Below the pieces are notes generated by a model. That model made no database searches and was not told the DNA's origin. It worked only from the letters and a program-made list of their open reading frames with translations. From Thalassotalea sediminis (GTDB lineage Bacteria; Pseudomonadota; Gammaproteobacteria; Enterobacterales; Alteromonadaceae): DNA of 64,000 nt. The position numbers and the translations under genes were made by a program. Location: positions 1 to 64,000 of the forward strand of contig NZ_AP027361.1 in assembly GCF_030295915.1 (NCBI RefSeq). Reading direction: 5' to 3'. Positions within the stretch are counted from its first letter, which is position 1. Every line of letters starts with the position of its first letter. Positions 54,804 through 64,000 of the stretch are shown here, one piece after another.

Positions 54804-57800
54804 ATGAATAAAGTTACCTTTAAAAAAGGCGTTTTAGCGAGTTCAATCGCTATGGTTCTTGCGGGTGGTGCTACACCATTAGCAATGGCTGCTGAAGGCG
54901 CTGATAAAGAAGTTGAAGTAATTGAAGTGACGGGTATCCGTGGCTCAACTAAAGCAAGTATAAACGGTAAACGTTTTGCTGATTCGCAAGTAGACGGTAT
55001 TGCAGCAGAAGATATTGGTAAGTTACCTGATGTAACGATTACTGATTCACTGCAACGTATCACAGGCGTACAAATTGAACGTGTTGCTGGTGAAGGCGGC
55101 GGTGTTCAAATTCGTGGTCTACCTCAAATTGATACCACCATGAACGGTGAAACATTTTTATCTGCAACAACTATTGATACCTCAGGCGCTGATTTAGGTG
55201 ACTTACCTGCACAGCTTTTTGGTGGTGTTGATGTGTATAAATCGGCAACAGCTGATAATACTGCGCAAGGTATTGCCGGTGCGATTGACTTAAAAACGCG
55301 TCGTCCATTTGACATGGATGATGGTTGGACATTCGTAGGTGGTGCGGAAGCAACGCGCGGTTCAATTACCGAAGAAACTGATCCAACATTGCATGGCTTA
55401 GCGGCATATAATGATGGTAAAATTGGTTTTCTAATTTCAGCGGTGACACAAGATGTCACATTAGCAACCGATTATAACGGCCATAACGATACTTCTGAAA
55501 ACGGTGGTTTAGGTTGGACAAACAATAACTACTCGTGGAGTACGCCGGCTGAATCTGCAGGCTACCGCAACATCGTGCCACATGGTTTTACCGCGTTTAA
55601 TAAAACGGAAGAGCGTGAGCGTGATGCTGTTCAAGCGTCTTTACAAGTTGATTTAGGTGAAGGCTACACGTTAACAGCAGATTATTTCTACACAAACCAA
55701 GATCGTTTTAATGCGCGTTCAGGTTTTAATCACAATAACCGCTGGCAAACTTTCGCCCAGTATGCGTTTGCGACCAACTATACCGGTGATTCATACACAG
55801 ACGCTGATGGCAACGAATGGCGTGGTGTTGATGCCTTTAAGATGCGTCCATACCGTTTACAATCATTTACGCAAGTTAACATTAATGAAGAAAAATCACG
55901 TAACTTCAACTTACAGTTAGATTACGACAATGGTGGTGCGTTAACTGGTCAAGTACGTTTCACTGATGCGACAGCGACAGCGAAAATGCGTCATGCCTAC
56001 GGTGAAGGCGATATCATGAGTATCGATGAAGGTGCGTTGGTATTAGGCCCAGGTGGTTTTACATCAGCGGAATACTGTAACAACGGTGAAGAAATTGTTG
56101 GCTCAGAAGGCGGCTGTTACGGTAAGTTCTCTCAAGGTATTGAAACAGGTGATTTCTTCTTGACGCATGATGCTAGTGGTGAGCATCCAACGTTTGGTGG
56201 TTTCGACCAAGTGGTCACTGGTGGTCAAGGTGCGATGAGCGTTGCTGATTACATGGCAAGCCTTGATTCATATCATATTGGTGCATTTTCATCAGAAGGT
56301 AACACTGATGATAAAGCAGACATGCGTACCTTTAGCACAAAATGGAACTACGCATTAGATAATAATGATGTTATTACCAGTGTTGATTTTGGTATTCGTT
56401 ATTCACAACGTGACGTTGACCATGACCAATTTACGTATACTTCAGAGTTCGGTAACGGCTGTGATATTGCGCAATGGAAAGCGGTTGACCAAAACTTAGA
56501 TTACGGCTCAGCGAATAGCCCTGAAAACCCTTGTTATGAAGTGGAAGGTACGGGTGAATACGTAGACGGTGAATGGACTCCTTATACGTTATTACCACCA
56601 ACACGTTTAGACCAGCATACAACGGTTTCATGGCAAACAGATTTTGGTAATGTTAAAGGTATTCCAGGTATTTGGGTGATTGACCCAAGTAACTTCCGTA
56701 ATCCGCGTCAATGGCATCAAGATACGTTTGGTAACGTACAACGTACTGAAAATGGTGGTGCGACGTATGATGTAGGGTTAGATGAATTATCTTACTTCTT
56801 ACAAGCCAACTTTGAGTACGGTAACTTATCAGGTAACGTTGGCCTTAAAGTGATTGAAACCACGTTATTTGTGAAGCAAAACCTTATTGGTGCTAACTTA
56901 CCGCATTCAGGTTTAGGTCCAGATATTGGTGATGCAGTTACAGAGCGTACGTATAAAGACGAATTACCGTCAATTAACTTAGCGTATCAAGCAAGCGATG
57001 ACGTTGTTTTACGTGCGGCTTTCTCTGAAAACATGCAAGCGTTAGACTTAGCCCAATGGGGTGCAGGTAAAAACGTCGGTATGACGTTTAACAATGACTG
57101 TAACTGTATGCGTGTACAAGAAGTTACGCTAAACGGTAACCCGGAGTTAAACCCATGGCGCTCAGAGAACTGGTCATTATCAGCTGAGTGGTATGCAGGT
57201 GAAGCGTCAATGTTCTTTGCTTCAGCATTTGGTATTGATATTGCTGAATTTACTGAAAGTAAAACAGAGCTACGTAGTGAAGAGCCTGATGGCGATGGTG
57301 TAATTCGTGGTCCACACCCAACAACGTTTACTGCGCAATCTGAAGGTGGTGAAGTTGCTGGTTTTGAATTGGGCGCGAAAGTGGCGTTAAGTGACTTCTT
57401 AGGCGATGACAGCATCTTTAACAATGTTGGTTTTGACTTAAACTACACGTATACCGATTCAAAACAAGAAACGAAAGACGTACACGGTGATGACTTACCG
57501 TTCCAAGGAATGTCAGAAGATACGTACAACGCAGTTGTTTGGTATGAAAATGAGACATTCTCAGCGCGTTTAGCGTGGAATTCACGTAGCCCACGCTTGA
57601 TAACATCAGGTAATGCAGGTACAGGTGGTCAATCGTTGTATCAAGATGATTACTCACAGCTTGATTTTAATGCGACGTACAACTTCAGTGAAGACATTAG
57701 CTTTTATGTGAATGGTTCAAACATTACTGAAGAGTACCAACAAGCATTCATCGAGTTTGAAAAGCAAAAAGCTTTCCAAAACGTTTATGAAGCACGTTGG

Positions 57801-57827
57801 ACAGTAGGTACACGCGTTAAGTTCTAA
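54804..57827 (+). CDS. TonB-dependent outer-membrane receptor (carbohydrate uptake type)
   Basis: The 1007-residue protein has a signal peptide (about 1-30), a TonB-box-like stretch EVIEVTGIRGS (about 38-48) and a plug domain with DIGKLPDVTITDSLQRITGVQIERV and VQIRGLP. A long 22-stranded barrel follows, ending RWTVGTRVKF with terminal Phe. This is the style of Alteromonadales sugar-specific TonB receptors. Paired Cys in barrel loops (for example DCNCM) are notable. It should bring oligosaccharide across the outer membrane for the two symporters encoded nearby. LacI-type operators lie upstream and a terminator follows. Confidence 0.9.
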   Translation: MNKVTFKKGVLASSIAMVLAGGATPLAMAAEGADKEVEVIEVTGIRGSTKASINGKRFADSQVDGIAAEDIGKLPDVTITDSLQRITGVQIERVAGEGGGVQIRGLPQIDTTMNGETFLSATTIDTSGADLGDLPAQLFGGVDVYKSATADNTAQGIAGAIDLKTRRPFDMDDGWTFVGGAEATRGSITEETDPTLHGLAAYNDGKIGFLISAVTQDVTLATDYNGHNDTSENGGLGWTNNNYSWSTPAESAGYRNIVPHGFTAFNKTEERERDAVQASLQVDLGEGYTLTADYFYTNQDRFNARSGFNHNNRWQTFAQYAFATNYTGDSYTDADGNEWRGVDAFKMRPYRLQSFTQVNINEEKSRNFNLQLDYDNGGALTGQVRFTDATATAKMRHAYGEGDIMSIDEGALVLGPGGFTSAEYCNNGEEIVGSEGGCYGKFSQGIETGDFFLTHDASGEHPTFGGFDQVVTGGQGAMSVADYMASLDSYHIGAFSSEGNTDDKADMRTFSTKWNYALDNNDVITSVDFGIRYSQRDVDHDQFTYTSEFGNGCDIAQWKAVDQNLDYGSANSPENPCYEVEGTGEYVDGEWTPYTLLPPTRLDQHTTVSWQTDFGNVKGIPGIWVIDPSNFRNPRQWHQDTFGNVQRTENGGATYDVGLDELSYFLQANFEYGNLSGNVGLKVIETTLFVKQNLIGANLPHSGLGPDIGDAVTERTYKDELPSINLAYQASDDVVLRAAFSENMQALDLAQWGAGKNVGMTFNNDCNCMRVQEVTLNGNPELNPWRSENWSLSAEWYAGEASMFFASAFGIDIAEFTESKTELRSEEPDGDGVIRGPHPTTFTAQSEGGEVAGFELGAKVALSDFLGDDSIFNNVGFDLNYTYTDSKQETKDVHGDDLPFQGMSEDTYNAVVWYENETFSARLAWNSRSPRLITSGNAGTGGQSLYQDDYSQLDFNATYNFSEDISFYVNGSNITEEYQQAFIEFEKQKAFQNVYEARWTVGTRVKF

Positions 57828-57849
57828 TTGAACAACGCTGGACTAGATC

Positions 57850-57879
57850 AAAAACCGTCGCTTATGCGGCGGTTTTTTT
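57850..57879 (+). terminator. Rho-independent terminator after the TonB receptor
   Basis: The stem AAAACCGTCGC / GCGGCGGTTTT (57851-57861 with 57866-57876, one T-G pair) has a 4-base loop and a T run. Confidence 0.92.
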
Positions 57880-58021
57880 GTCCTCAGTGATTAAATGCGC
57901 ATTTTTAAACAATTAACTATAAAAAATATGATCTTAATCTAATCTTGAATAAATAATGTTGCAGTTACGTGTAGGAACAGGTAAAAAGCCAACACGTTTG
58001 TTTCCCCAAGGAAGATTATTT

Positions 58022-60199
58022 GTGGTTGAAGAAAAAGTTAAGTCAATAATCGATAGCTTGTCTAATTCAAAGTCGACTAATTATATCGATGTTATTTGTT
58101 TGTCATTGGCAAGTGCAATCAAAGCTGATTATGTTTTTGTTGCGAGTATTAATGATGAACAAACTGAAGCGTCAACCATTTCATTAGCGTCACAACACGA
58201 TATTCTTGATAACTTCAGTTATGAACTAAAATGTACGCCTTGTGAAAAAGTAAGTAGTGGCGGAGTGTGCTCCTATCCTTCCGATATTCAGGCTGCCTAC
58301 CCTAATGACCAATTGTTAGAAGATATGGGAATTGAGGGGTATGTGGGGATACCTTTACATGATGACCAAGAAACCACGCATAGCATCTTGGTCGCATTAT
58401 TTTGTAGTAAGTTTAATAATGAGCGAGAAATTACATCGTTATTTTTACTTTTTAGTGGCTTGATTAATAAAGAACTTGAAAAGCAGAAAGTGATGAATGA
58501 GTTGCGAACACGCAATGAGATTATTGAGAAAAGCAAAGAAGCGATCATTGTCTGCGACAAGGATAATAAAATTATTAGCGCTAATAAAGCGTTTACAGAT
58601 ATGACGGGGTATTCGTTTAGAGAAGTAGCGGGGAAAAACCCTAAAATACTCAGCGCTGACAAACAGTCAGACTGTTATTATCAAGAAATGTGGGCTGATA
58701 TACATACAAAGGGATCATGGTCTGGGGAGTTAATTAACCGTAAAAAAAATGGTGAAGAGTTTCCTGAATGGTTATCAATTAATACCATCCATGACGAAAA
58801 TAATGAGATCGTCAATTATGTTGCCTTCTTTTTCGATATTTCTCAGCGAAAAGCTGCCGAAGAAAAAATTTATCACCAAGCAAATTATGATTTGCTTACT
58901 GGTATTCCAAACCGATACAAGTTCTTAGAAGAATTAACCAAAAACATAAATGCAAAAGCAATAGGTACTTTCAAATCAGCATTGCTGGTAATGGATCTTG
59001 ACCTTTTCCAGGAAGTAAATGATGTTTATGGCCATCATTGTGGCGATGCTTTATTAGTTAAAGTTGCTGAGCGTTTAAAGTCATTGATTAATGTAGACCA
59101 TAGATTAGCTCGGATTACAGGTGATGGATTTGCGTTATTGCTGACGAATGTAGCGGATGAAAATGACGTTGATGATTTTATTGCGCGGTTATTAATTGAA
59201 TTTAGTAAACCGTTTTATGTTGAAGAACACATTATTAATTGTACATTAAGTGTTGGTATCGTTGATTTTGATGATTGTCAGTTGGAAGCCAGTAGCTTAA
59301 TGAAAAAAGCTGAACGAGCGCTTTCACATGCGAAAGAAAATGGCAGGAATTCTTCCAGTTATTTTACCCAAGAAATGGAGAACGTTGCGCGCCACCAAAT
59401 AAAGATGAAAGCAGATTTAGAACGAGCATTAAAAGAGCGAAAACTATCATTAATGTTTCAACCTATTGTCTCAACAAAATCAAAAGAGATAACTAAATTC
59501 GAAGCATTATTGCGCTGGAATCATGAAGGTAAATGGATTTCGCCTGCTGAATTTATACCATTAGCAGAGGAGTGCTCATTAATTAAGCCTTTGGGGGAAT
59601 ATGTATTAGCAGAAGCCTGCTTACATTTAAAAAAATTAAAAGGCCTAGGCTACAACAATATTGTTTTTAACGTCAATCGCTCAGTATACGAAATACCACT
59701 AAACCAAAGTGAAAACCAACATTGGTTAATTATGATAAATATGTATGGTCTAAAACCTAGCGATATTTGTTTTGAATTAACGGAAAGTGCATTGGCGCCT
59801 GATAAACGTAATAACGAAACTCTTTTTACGCAATTGCGTGAAGCGGGTTGTAAAATTGCGTTAGATGACTTCGGTACGGGCTATTCTTCTTTAAGCTATA
59901 TTCGCCGAATTCCACTTGATTACATTAAAATTGATAAGTCATTTATCAGTGATATAAGTGAAAATCCAGACGACAAAGTGCTTGTTTCCACAATTATCGC
60001 GATGAGTAAGTCACTCGGAAAAGAGGTCGTCGCTGAAGGTGTTGAAACGATAGAACAAGTTAGATGGTTAGAAGAAATGGGGTGCGACTATATCCAAGGT
60101 TTTTATTTTTCTAAGCCATTAACTTTTGACAACATTCCGGCATTTATTGATAACTTTAATTATGAAGCCAAGCCTACGAAAAGCCTTATCATGTCTTAA
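58022..60199 (+). CDS. GAF-PAS-GGDEF-EAL protein, likely c-di-GMP phosphodiesterase
   Basis: From the chosen GTG (AAGGAAG seven bases upstream) the protein has 725 residues; an ATG at 57956 would add 22 without a ribosome-binding site. A GAF domain (about 3-150, with three Cys in CTPCEKVSSGGVC) is followed by PAS (about 165-278), GGDEF (about 286-448) and EAL (about 465-710). The GGDEF site reads TGDGF (366-370), so cyclase activity is probably lost. The EAL domain keeps FEALLRW, ELTES, DDFGTGYSS, KIDKSFI and AEGVET, so hydrolysis of c-di-GMP is likely. It has no membrane helices. It lies inside the sugar locus between the receptor and GH1 genes. Confidence 0.88.
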   Translation: MVEEKVKSIIDSLSNSKSTNYIDVICLSLASAIKADYVFVASINDEQTEASTISLASQHDILDNFSYELKCTPCEKVSSGGVCSYPSDIQAAYPNDQLLEDMGIEGYVGIPLHDDQETTHSILVALFCSKFNNEREITSLFLLFSGLINKELEKQKVMNELRTRNEIIEKSKEAIIVCDKDNKIISANKAFTDMTGYSFREVAGKNPKILSADKQSDCYYQEMWADIHTKGSWSGELINRKKNGEEFPEWLSINTIHDENNEIVNYVAFFFDISQRKAAEEKIYHQANYDLLTGIPNRYKFLEELTKNINAKAIGTFKSALLVMDLDLFQEVNDVYGHHCGDALLVKVAERLKSLINVDHRLARITGDGFALLLTNVADENDVDDFIARLLIEFSKPFYVEEHIINCTLSVGIVDFDDCQLEASSLMKKAERALSHAKENGRNSSSYFTQEMENVARHQIKMKADLERALKERKLSLMFQPIVSTKSKEITKFEALLRWNHEGKWISPAEFIPLAEECSLIKPLGEYVLAEACLHLKKLKGLGYNNIVFNVNRSVYEIPLNQSENQHWLIMINMYGLKPSDICFELTESALAPDKRNNETLFTQLREAGCKIALDDFGTGYSSLSYIRRIPLDYIKIDKSFISDISENPDDKVLVSTIIAMSKSLGKEVVAEGVETIEQVRWLEEMGCDYIQGFYFSKPLTFDNIPAFIDNFNYEAKPTKSLIMS

Positions 60200-60316
60200 G
60201 GTACTGTCGATTTTTAAGATAAAGTCGTTATCGTGTAATTAATGTACTATTTCTTTTGTTACCCGAAAGAATATTGTTGCTTTATTATCCGATTTTATCT
60301 ACTATGACTTACAATG

Positions 60317-60332
60317 ATGTAAGCGCTTACAT
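60317..60332. promoter_or_regulatory. LacI-family operator 3 before the GH1 gene
   Basis: ATGTAAGCGCTTACAT is a perfect 16-base palindrome with the same core as operators 1 and 2. It lies 66 bases before the GH1 start and presumably controls the GH1-symporter pair. Confidence 0.87.
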
Positions 60333-60397
60333 GGGTTGCTATTATTTCATCAGTTTAACGTCTACATGTAATGATAACCAATTAAGGCAATAGATTT

Positions 60398-61732
60398 ATG
60401 GCTTTCACTTTTCCAAAGCATTCAAAAATGCTTTCTCCTGCATTTACTTATGGTGTTGCAACGGCATCTTTTCAGATTGAAGGTGGTATTGAACATCGTG
60501 CCCCCTGTATTTGGGATACTTTTTGTGCCAAAGAAGGCAATATTATTGACGGCTCTAACGGCGCTATCGCATGCGATCATTTTAACCGTTGGCAAGAAGA
60601 CGTGGAGTTAATATCGTCGCTGGGTGTCGATGCGTATCGCTTGTCTATTTCATGGCCAAGAGTTATAAAAGACGACGGAACGGTTAACCAAGAAGGCATG
60701 AATTTTTATGTACGTCTGTTGGATAAGCTTAAAGAAAAAAGCATTAAGGTATTTGTAACGCTATACCATTGGGATCTGCCTCAACATTTAGAAAATAAAG
60801 GCGGGTGGTTAAATCGTGATACAGCTTTCAAGTTTCAAGAATATGCTGCTCATGTTGTAAAAGCGCTTGGTGATCGTGTTTATGCATACGCAACGCTAAA
60901 TGAACCTTTTTGTAGTGCATATTTGGGTTATGAAATTGGCGTGCATGCACCTGGATTGGTCGGTAAAGAAAACGGTAGAAAAGCGGCACATCACTTATTG
61001 TTAGCACATGGTCTGGCGATGAAGGTGCTTGCCAAAGAGAGCCCAAATACTCTCAATGGCATTGTACTTAACTTTACGCCAGGCTATCCGTTAACAGATA
61101 GTGACGAAAATATTAAAGCAACAGCAATGGCAAACGAATACCATAATTATTGGTACGCTAAGCCAATTTTTGATGGTGAGTATCCGGCACTGATAGAAAC
61201 GTTACCAAAAGCACATCAACCTGACATATTTGATGGTGACATGGCGATCATTTCTCACCCAGTCGATTTTCTTGGCGTAAATTTTTATACCCGTGCGGTA
61301 TATGAAGCTGATGAACAAGAGGGCTTTAAAGAAGTTCAGTTGCCTAATGTTGAGCGCACTGATATTGGCTGGGAAGTCTACCCTCAAGCATTCACTGACT
61401 TACTTGTCGATTTGAATGAGCGATACCAGCCACCAGCTATTTTTATTACTGAAAATGGCGCAAGTATTGACGACGAAATTGAAGATGGCAACATAAATGA
61501 CGAACGCAGGGTAAGTTACTATCAACGTCATTTAAATGCCGTCAATGATGCGATTGAGCAAGGCGTTCCTGTTCAAGGTTATTTTGCTTGGAGCCTTATG
61601 GATAATTTCGAATGGGCAGAAGGCTACTTGAAGCGCTTCGGTATCGTTTATGTAGACTACAAAACACAGCAGCGTACTATTAAACAAAGTGGGTTGGCGT
61701 ATCGTCAACTCGTTATGGGTCGTCACAAGTAA
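60398..61732 (+). CDS. GH1 beta-glucosidase
   Basis: The 444-residue enzyme hydrolyses cellobiose and other beta-glucosides with retention. The family opening is FTYGVATASFQIEGG. The acid/base Glu is in ATLNEPFCSAYLGY (about 166-168) and the nucleophile Glu is in FITENGAS (about 353). The late WSLMDNFEWAEGY block contributes to substrate binding. No signal peptide is present, so it acts in the cytoplasm on imported sugar. It is followed 13 bases on by a GPH symporter, and an operator palindrome lies upstream. Phospho-beta-glucosidase is unlikely because no PTS genes are near. Confidence 0.94.
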   Translation: MAFTFPKHSKMLSPAFTYGVATASFQIEGGIEHRAPCIWDTFCAKEGNIIDGSNGAIACDHFNRWQEDVELISSLGVDAYRLSISWPRVIKDDGTVNQEGMNFYVRLLDKLKEKSIKVFVTLYHWDLPQHLENKGGWLNRDTAFKFQEYAAHVVKALGDRVYAYATLNEPFCSAYLGYEIGVHAPGLVGKENGRKAAHHLLLAHGLAMKVLAKESPNTLNGIVLNFTPGYPLTDSDENIKATAMANEYHNYWYAKPIFDGEYPALIETLPKAHQPDIFDGDMAIISHPVDFLGVNFYTRAVYEADEQEGFKEVQLPNVERTDIGWEVYPQAFTDLLVDLNERYQPPAIFITENGASIDDEIEDGNINDERRVSYYQRHLNAVNDAIEQGVPVQGYFAWSLMDNFEWAEGYLKRFGIVYVDYKTQQRTIKQSGLAYRQLVMGRHK

Positions 61733-61745
61733 CCAAGGAATAAAC

Positions 61746-63275
61746 ATGCATAAATTAGCGCTCGGGGAAAAACTTGGATATGCAGTAGGCGATGCTGCTG
61801 CAAACCTTGTATGGCGTGGGGCATTGGCATATCTTGCGGTTTTCTATACAGATACTTTCGGTATTAGTGCCGCCGCCGCCGCGATGTTATTTCTTGTCGT
61901 ACGCTTATCTGATGGCGTCACTGACATTATCATGGGAATGATCGCCGATAGAACCAATACGCCATGGGGCAAATTTCGTCCTTGGATACTTTGGTCCGCT
62001 CCTTTTCTCGGTCTATTTATGGTGCTTTGTTTTACAACACCAAACTTTTCAGATAATGGAAAGCTTATATATGCCTATCTAACATACATAGGCCTTACAC
62101 TTGCTTATACCGTTAATAATGTACCTTATTCTGCTTTAATGGGCGTTATAACACCTTGCGACGCTGAAAGAACAAGCTTATCGAGTTTTCGATTAGCAGG
62201 TGCTTTTGCTGGTGGGTTACTTGTAATGGGCTTCTTACCTGAACTAGTCGCTTATTTTGGTGGCGGTAATGATGCACAAGGCTATCAATACACTATGTAT
62301 TTGTTCGCGGTTTTACTTATCGCGCTAATGATCATTACTTTTTCGACAACAAAAGAGCGCGTGAGCTTACCTTCAGATAAACAAATTTCTTTGACTCAAG
62401 AGCTCCTCGATCTCACGAAAAACTTGCCTTTTATTATTTTACCGTTACTTGCTGCTACTTTGTTTTTCTATTTTAGAGACTGGTACAGTGGCTTGTTTTT
62501 CTTTGCCGTTGTGATCGCAATGTGGCTCGTAGTCAAAAAACTTCTCGCAATTCCAGTTGAAAAGCTAACCGGTACACAACGTGACATGGTTGACTTGCTG
62601 ACCAACAAACCTTGGCTAATTGTCTTAGGCATAGGTTTTATTACTATGATGTACAATGGCATTAAATATGGCGTTATTGCGTATTATTTTAAATATTATA
62701 TGGGTGACGAATTACTTACGGGCAAGTATTTTATTGCTTTGTTGGTAGTTTCTATCCTGGGTGCATTAGCTACTAGTCCTCTAGCACGGTTACTTGGTAA
62801 GCAGCGATTATTTATTATTGCGCTAATAATTAGTGGGTGCTTTACTGTGGCGTTATATTGGGTTCCGCAAGGAGAAGTTGCTGGTGTATTTGTTTTAGGC
62901 GGGTTATCAGAGTTTTTTGCTGCTATGTTACCAACGCTTTTCTTTACAATGTTAGGAGACAGTGCCGACTATTCTGAGTGGAAAAACCATCGAAGAGCTA
63001 CAGGGTTAATATATTCTGCAGGTACGTTTGTACAAAAAACTGGAGGGGGTTTTGCTGGCGCATTGGTACTAGTTATTTTAGCGAATTATGGTTATAACGG
63101 TTTGGATCCAACAACGGTTTCTGACGCTTTACCGGGCATGCAAATTTTAATGAGTTGGGTACCTGCCGCGTTTGCCTTTGCTGGTGCGGCTTTAATGCTG
63201 TTCTACCCTTTAAATACACAATTAGTGAAAACGGTTACTGCTGATTTATCAACACGAAGAGCGACTGCGCTGTAA
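61746..63275 (+). CDS. GPH-family sugar symporter with extended central region
   Basis: The 509-residue inner-membrane symporter follows the GH1 gene and probably imports its substrate. GPH signatures are RLSDGVTDIIMGMIADRTNTPWGKFRPW and NVPYSALMGVITPCDAERTSLSSFRLAG. It is about 60 residues longer than the other symporter at 53120-54454. The extra part (about 224-283) lies in the central loop, has two more hydrophobic stretches, and starts like the following DLLTNKPWLIVL helix, suggesting an internal duplication. The chosen ATG has AAGGAA upstream; a longer frame from 61689 overlaps the GH1 gene. Confidence 0.88.
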   Translation: MHKLALGEKLGYAVGDAAANLVWRGALAYLAVFYTDTFGISAAAAAMLFLVVRLSDGVTDIIMGMIADRTNTPWGKFRPWILWSAPFLGLFMVLCFTTPNFSDNGKLIYAYLTYIGLTLAYTVNNVPYSALMGVITPCDAERTSLSSFRLAGAFAGGLLVMGFLPELVAYFGGGNDAQGYQYTMYLFAVLLIALMIITFSTTKERVSLPSDKQISLTQELLDLTKNLPFIILPLLAATLFFYFRDWYSGLFFFAVVIAMWLVVKKLLAIPVEKLTGTQRDMVDLLTNKPWLIVLGIGFITMMYNGIKYGVIAYYFKYYMGDELLTGKYFIALLVVSILGALATSPLARLLGKQRLFIIALIISGCFTVALYWVPQGEVAGVFVLGGLSEFFAAMLPTLFFTMLGDSADYSEWKNHRRATGLIYSAGTFVQKTGGGFAGALVLVILANYGYNGLDPTTVSDALPGMQILMSWVPAAFAFAGAALMLFYPLNTQLVKTVTADLSTRRATAL

Positions 63276-63377
63276 TAAACTGACCTTACATGCAATGTGC
63301 GTAATACCAATTAAATCAGTAATATGTTAGTCTGAAAGCCATAATATTACGGGTAAGCAATTGGTTTATAAAAATTT

Positions 63378-64000
63378 ATGACTACGATTTATCAGGTATC
63401 TGAACTTGCTAAAGTTTCTCTTGCAACCGTTTCTCGTGTGATGAATGGAAATTCACGTGTTAGTGATAAAACGCGTGAAAAAGTATTAGCGGCAATGAAA
63501 GAGCTTGGTTATCGCCCTAACTTAACGGCACAATCTCTGGCTTCTAATCGAAGTAACTGTGTAGGGATATTAGTACCAGAGATACATGGTCCTTTTTTTG
63601 GACAAATGATGAGCGCCGTTGAAACTGAGCTTCGAGCGGCAGGTAAGCATGTTATTATTACTGCCGGTCATAGTGATGAGGAAAAAGAAAAGGATGGAAT
63701 CGAATTTTTAATTAGTCGAAATTGTGATGCTATTATTGCGCATGTCGAAGCTGTAGATGATGACTATATTAAAGGTTTAGAAGCTGAAAAAACACCGATT
63801 ATTTTTATCAGTCGTTATGTAGAAAGCCTCGCTGATAGATGCATTAGTCTTGATAATGAACTGGGTGGTTATATAGCAACGTCTACCTTAATAGCGCATG
63901 GACATAAAGAAATTGCTTGTATTGCTGGGCCACAAACAAAATCAGATGCGGTTGCTCGTTTAGCTGGACATAAGCGGGCGATGAATGAGCACGGTTTAAC
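63378..64000 (+). CDS. LacI-family transcriptional regulator (partial, cut by window end)
   Basis: About 207 residues are visible before the window ends. The N-terminal helix-turn-helix IYQVSELAKVSLATVSRVMNG (split over about 4-24) and the hinge region GYRPNLTAQSLAS are typical of LacI/GalR regulators. The ligand-binding domain begins VGILVPEIHGPFFGQMM and continues with SRYVESLADRCISLDN and GHKEIACIAGP. It probably binds the TGTAAGCGCTTACA sites upstream of the two sugar operons and is released by an imported sugar or its product. It lies about 100 bases after the symporter and lacks an operator of its own in that gap. Confidence 0.9.
   Translation, partial: MTTIYQVSELAKVSLATVSRVMNGNSRVSDKTREKVLAAMKELGYRPNLTAQSLASNRSNCVGILVPEIHGPFFGQMMSAVETELRAAGKHVIITAGHSDEEKEKDGIEFLISRNCDAIIAHVEAVDDDYIKGLEAEKTPIIFISRYVESLADRCISLDNELGGYIATSTLIAHGHKEIACIAGPQTKSDAVARLAGHKRAMNEHGL

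Noticed and set aside
49451..64000. Recent horizontal transfer of the sugar locus
   Set aside because: No integrase, tRNA-end duplication or insertion sequence borders were seen, and base use is similar to the rest of the window.

Overview
The window looks like the origin-proximal part of the main chromosome of a marine gammaproteobacterium in the order Alteromonadales, most likely family Colwelliaceae (Colwellia/Thalassotalea-like). This rests on low-GC coding sequence, gene products that align along their whole length with Escherichia coli counterparts, conserved gammaproteobacterial gene order, and a carbohydrate locus built in Alteromonadales style (TonB receptor, GPH-family symporters, LacI regulator). 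The exact genus is inference. No insertion sequence, prophage, CRISPR array or integrase gene was found.

Layout. Positions 1-6380 hold the replication block dnaA-dnaN-recF-gyrB, preceded by a perfect DnaA box, with two perfect ParB-binding parS palindromes inside recF. Positions 6633-9624 encode glycyl-tRNA synthetase (glyQS), followed by reverse-strand tusA and an outer-membrane-barrel/SPOR protein. Slt transglycosylase and the pepQ-yigZ-trkH block come next. A reverse-strand def-fmt-rsmB-trkA run (16311-20512) faces a forward LysM-dprA-smg run (20629-23364). In E. coli smg is followed by yrdD-tsaC-aroE-yrdB-yrdA and an rRNA operon. Here the same chain is present but has been opened by arfB, a secreted protein with an AraC-type regulator, a small lipoprotein, purEK, an acyl-CoA ligase, hemF, dgkA, ompW and a truncated haemoglobin. 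A complete rRNA operon follows (16S, tRNA-Ala, 23S, 5S, tRNA-Tyr; 35996-41744) with two tandem promoters.

Positions 41925-49429 are miscellaneous: two response regulators without a nearby kinase, rhlE helicase, a DUF188 protein, an acyl-CoA thioesterase, a periplasmic solute-binding protein, dsbA and an AIM24-type protein.

The most distinctive region is 49451-64000, a sugar-acid/beta-glucoside utilisation locus. The reverse-strand operon GPH symporter -> GH94 phosphorylase -> gluconokinase -> CBM9 protein is divergent from a TonB-dependent receptor. A GAF-PAS-GGDEF-EAL protein, a GH1 beta-glucosidase, a second GPH symporter and a LacI regulator (cut by the window end) follow. The GH94 enzyme carries residues at the positions reported for cellobionic-acid phosphorylase, and a gluconokinase sits next to it. 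I therefore infer a pathway in which oxidised cellobiose (cellobionate, a product of oxidative cellulose cleavage) is imported, split to glucose-1-phosphate and gluconate, and the gluconate phosphorylated. The GH1 branch would handle the non-oxidised disaccharide. Perfect TGTAAGCGCTTACA palindromes lie in the divergent promoter region and before the GH1 gene, tying both branches to one LacI-type regulator.
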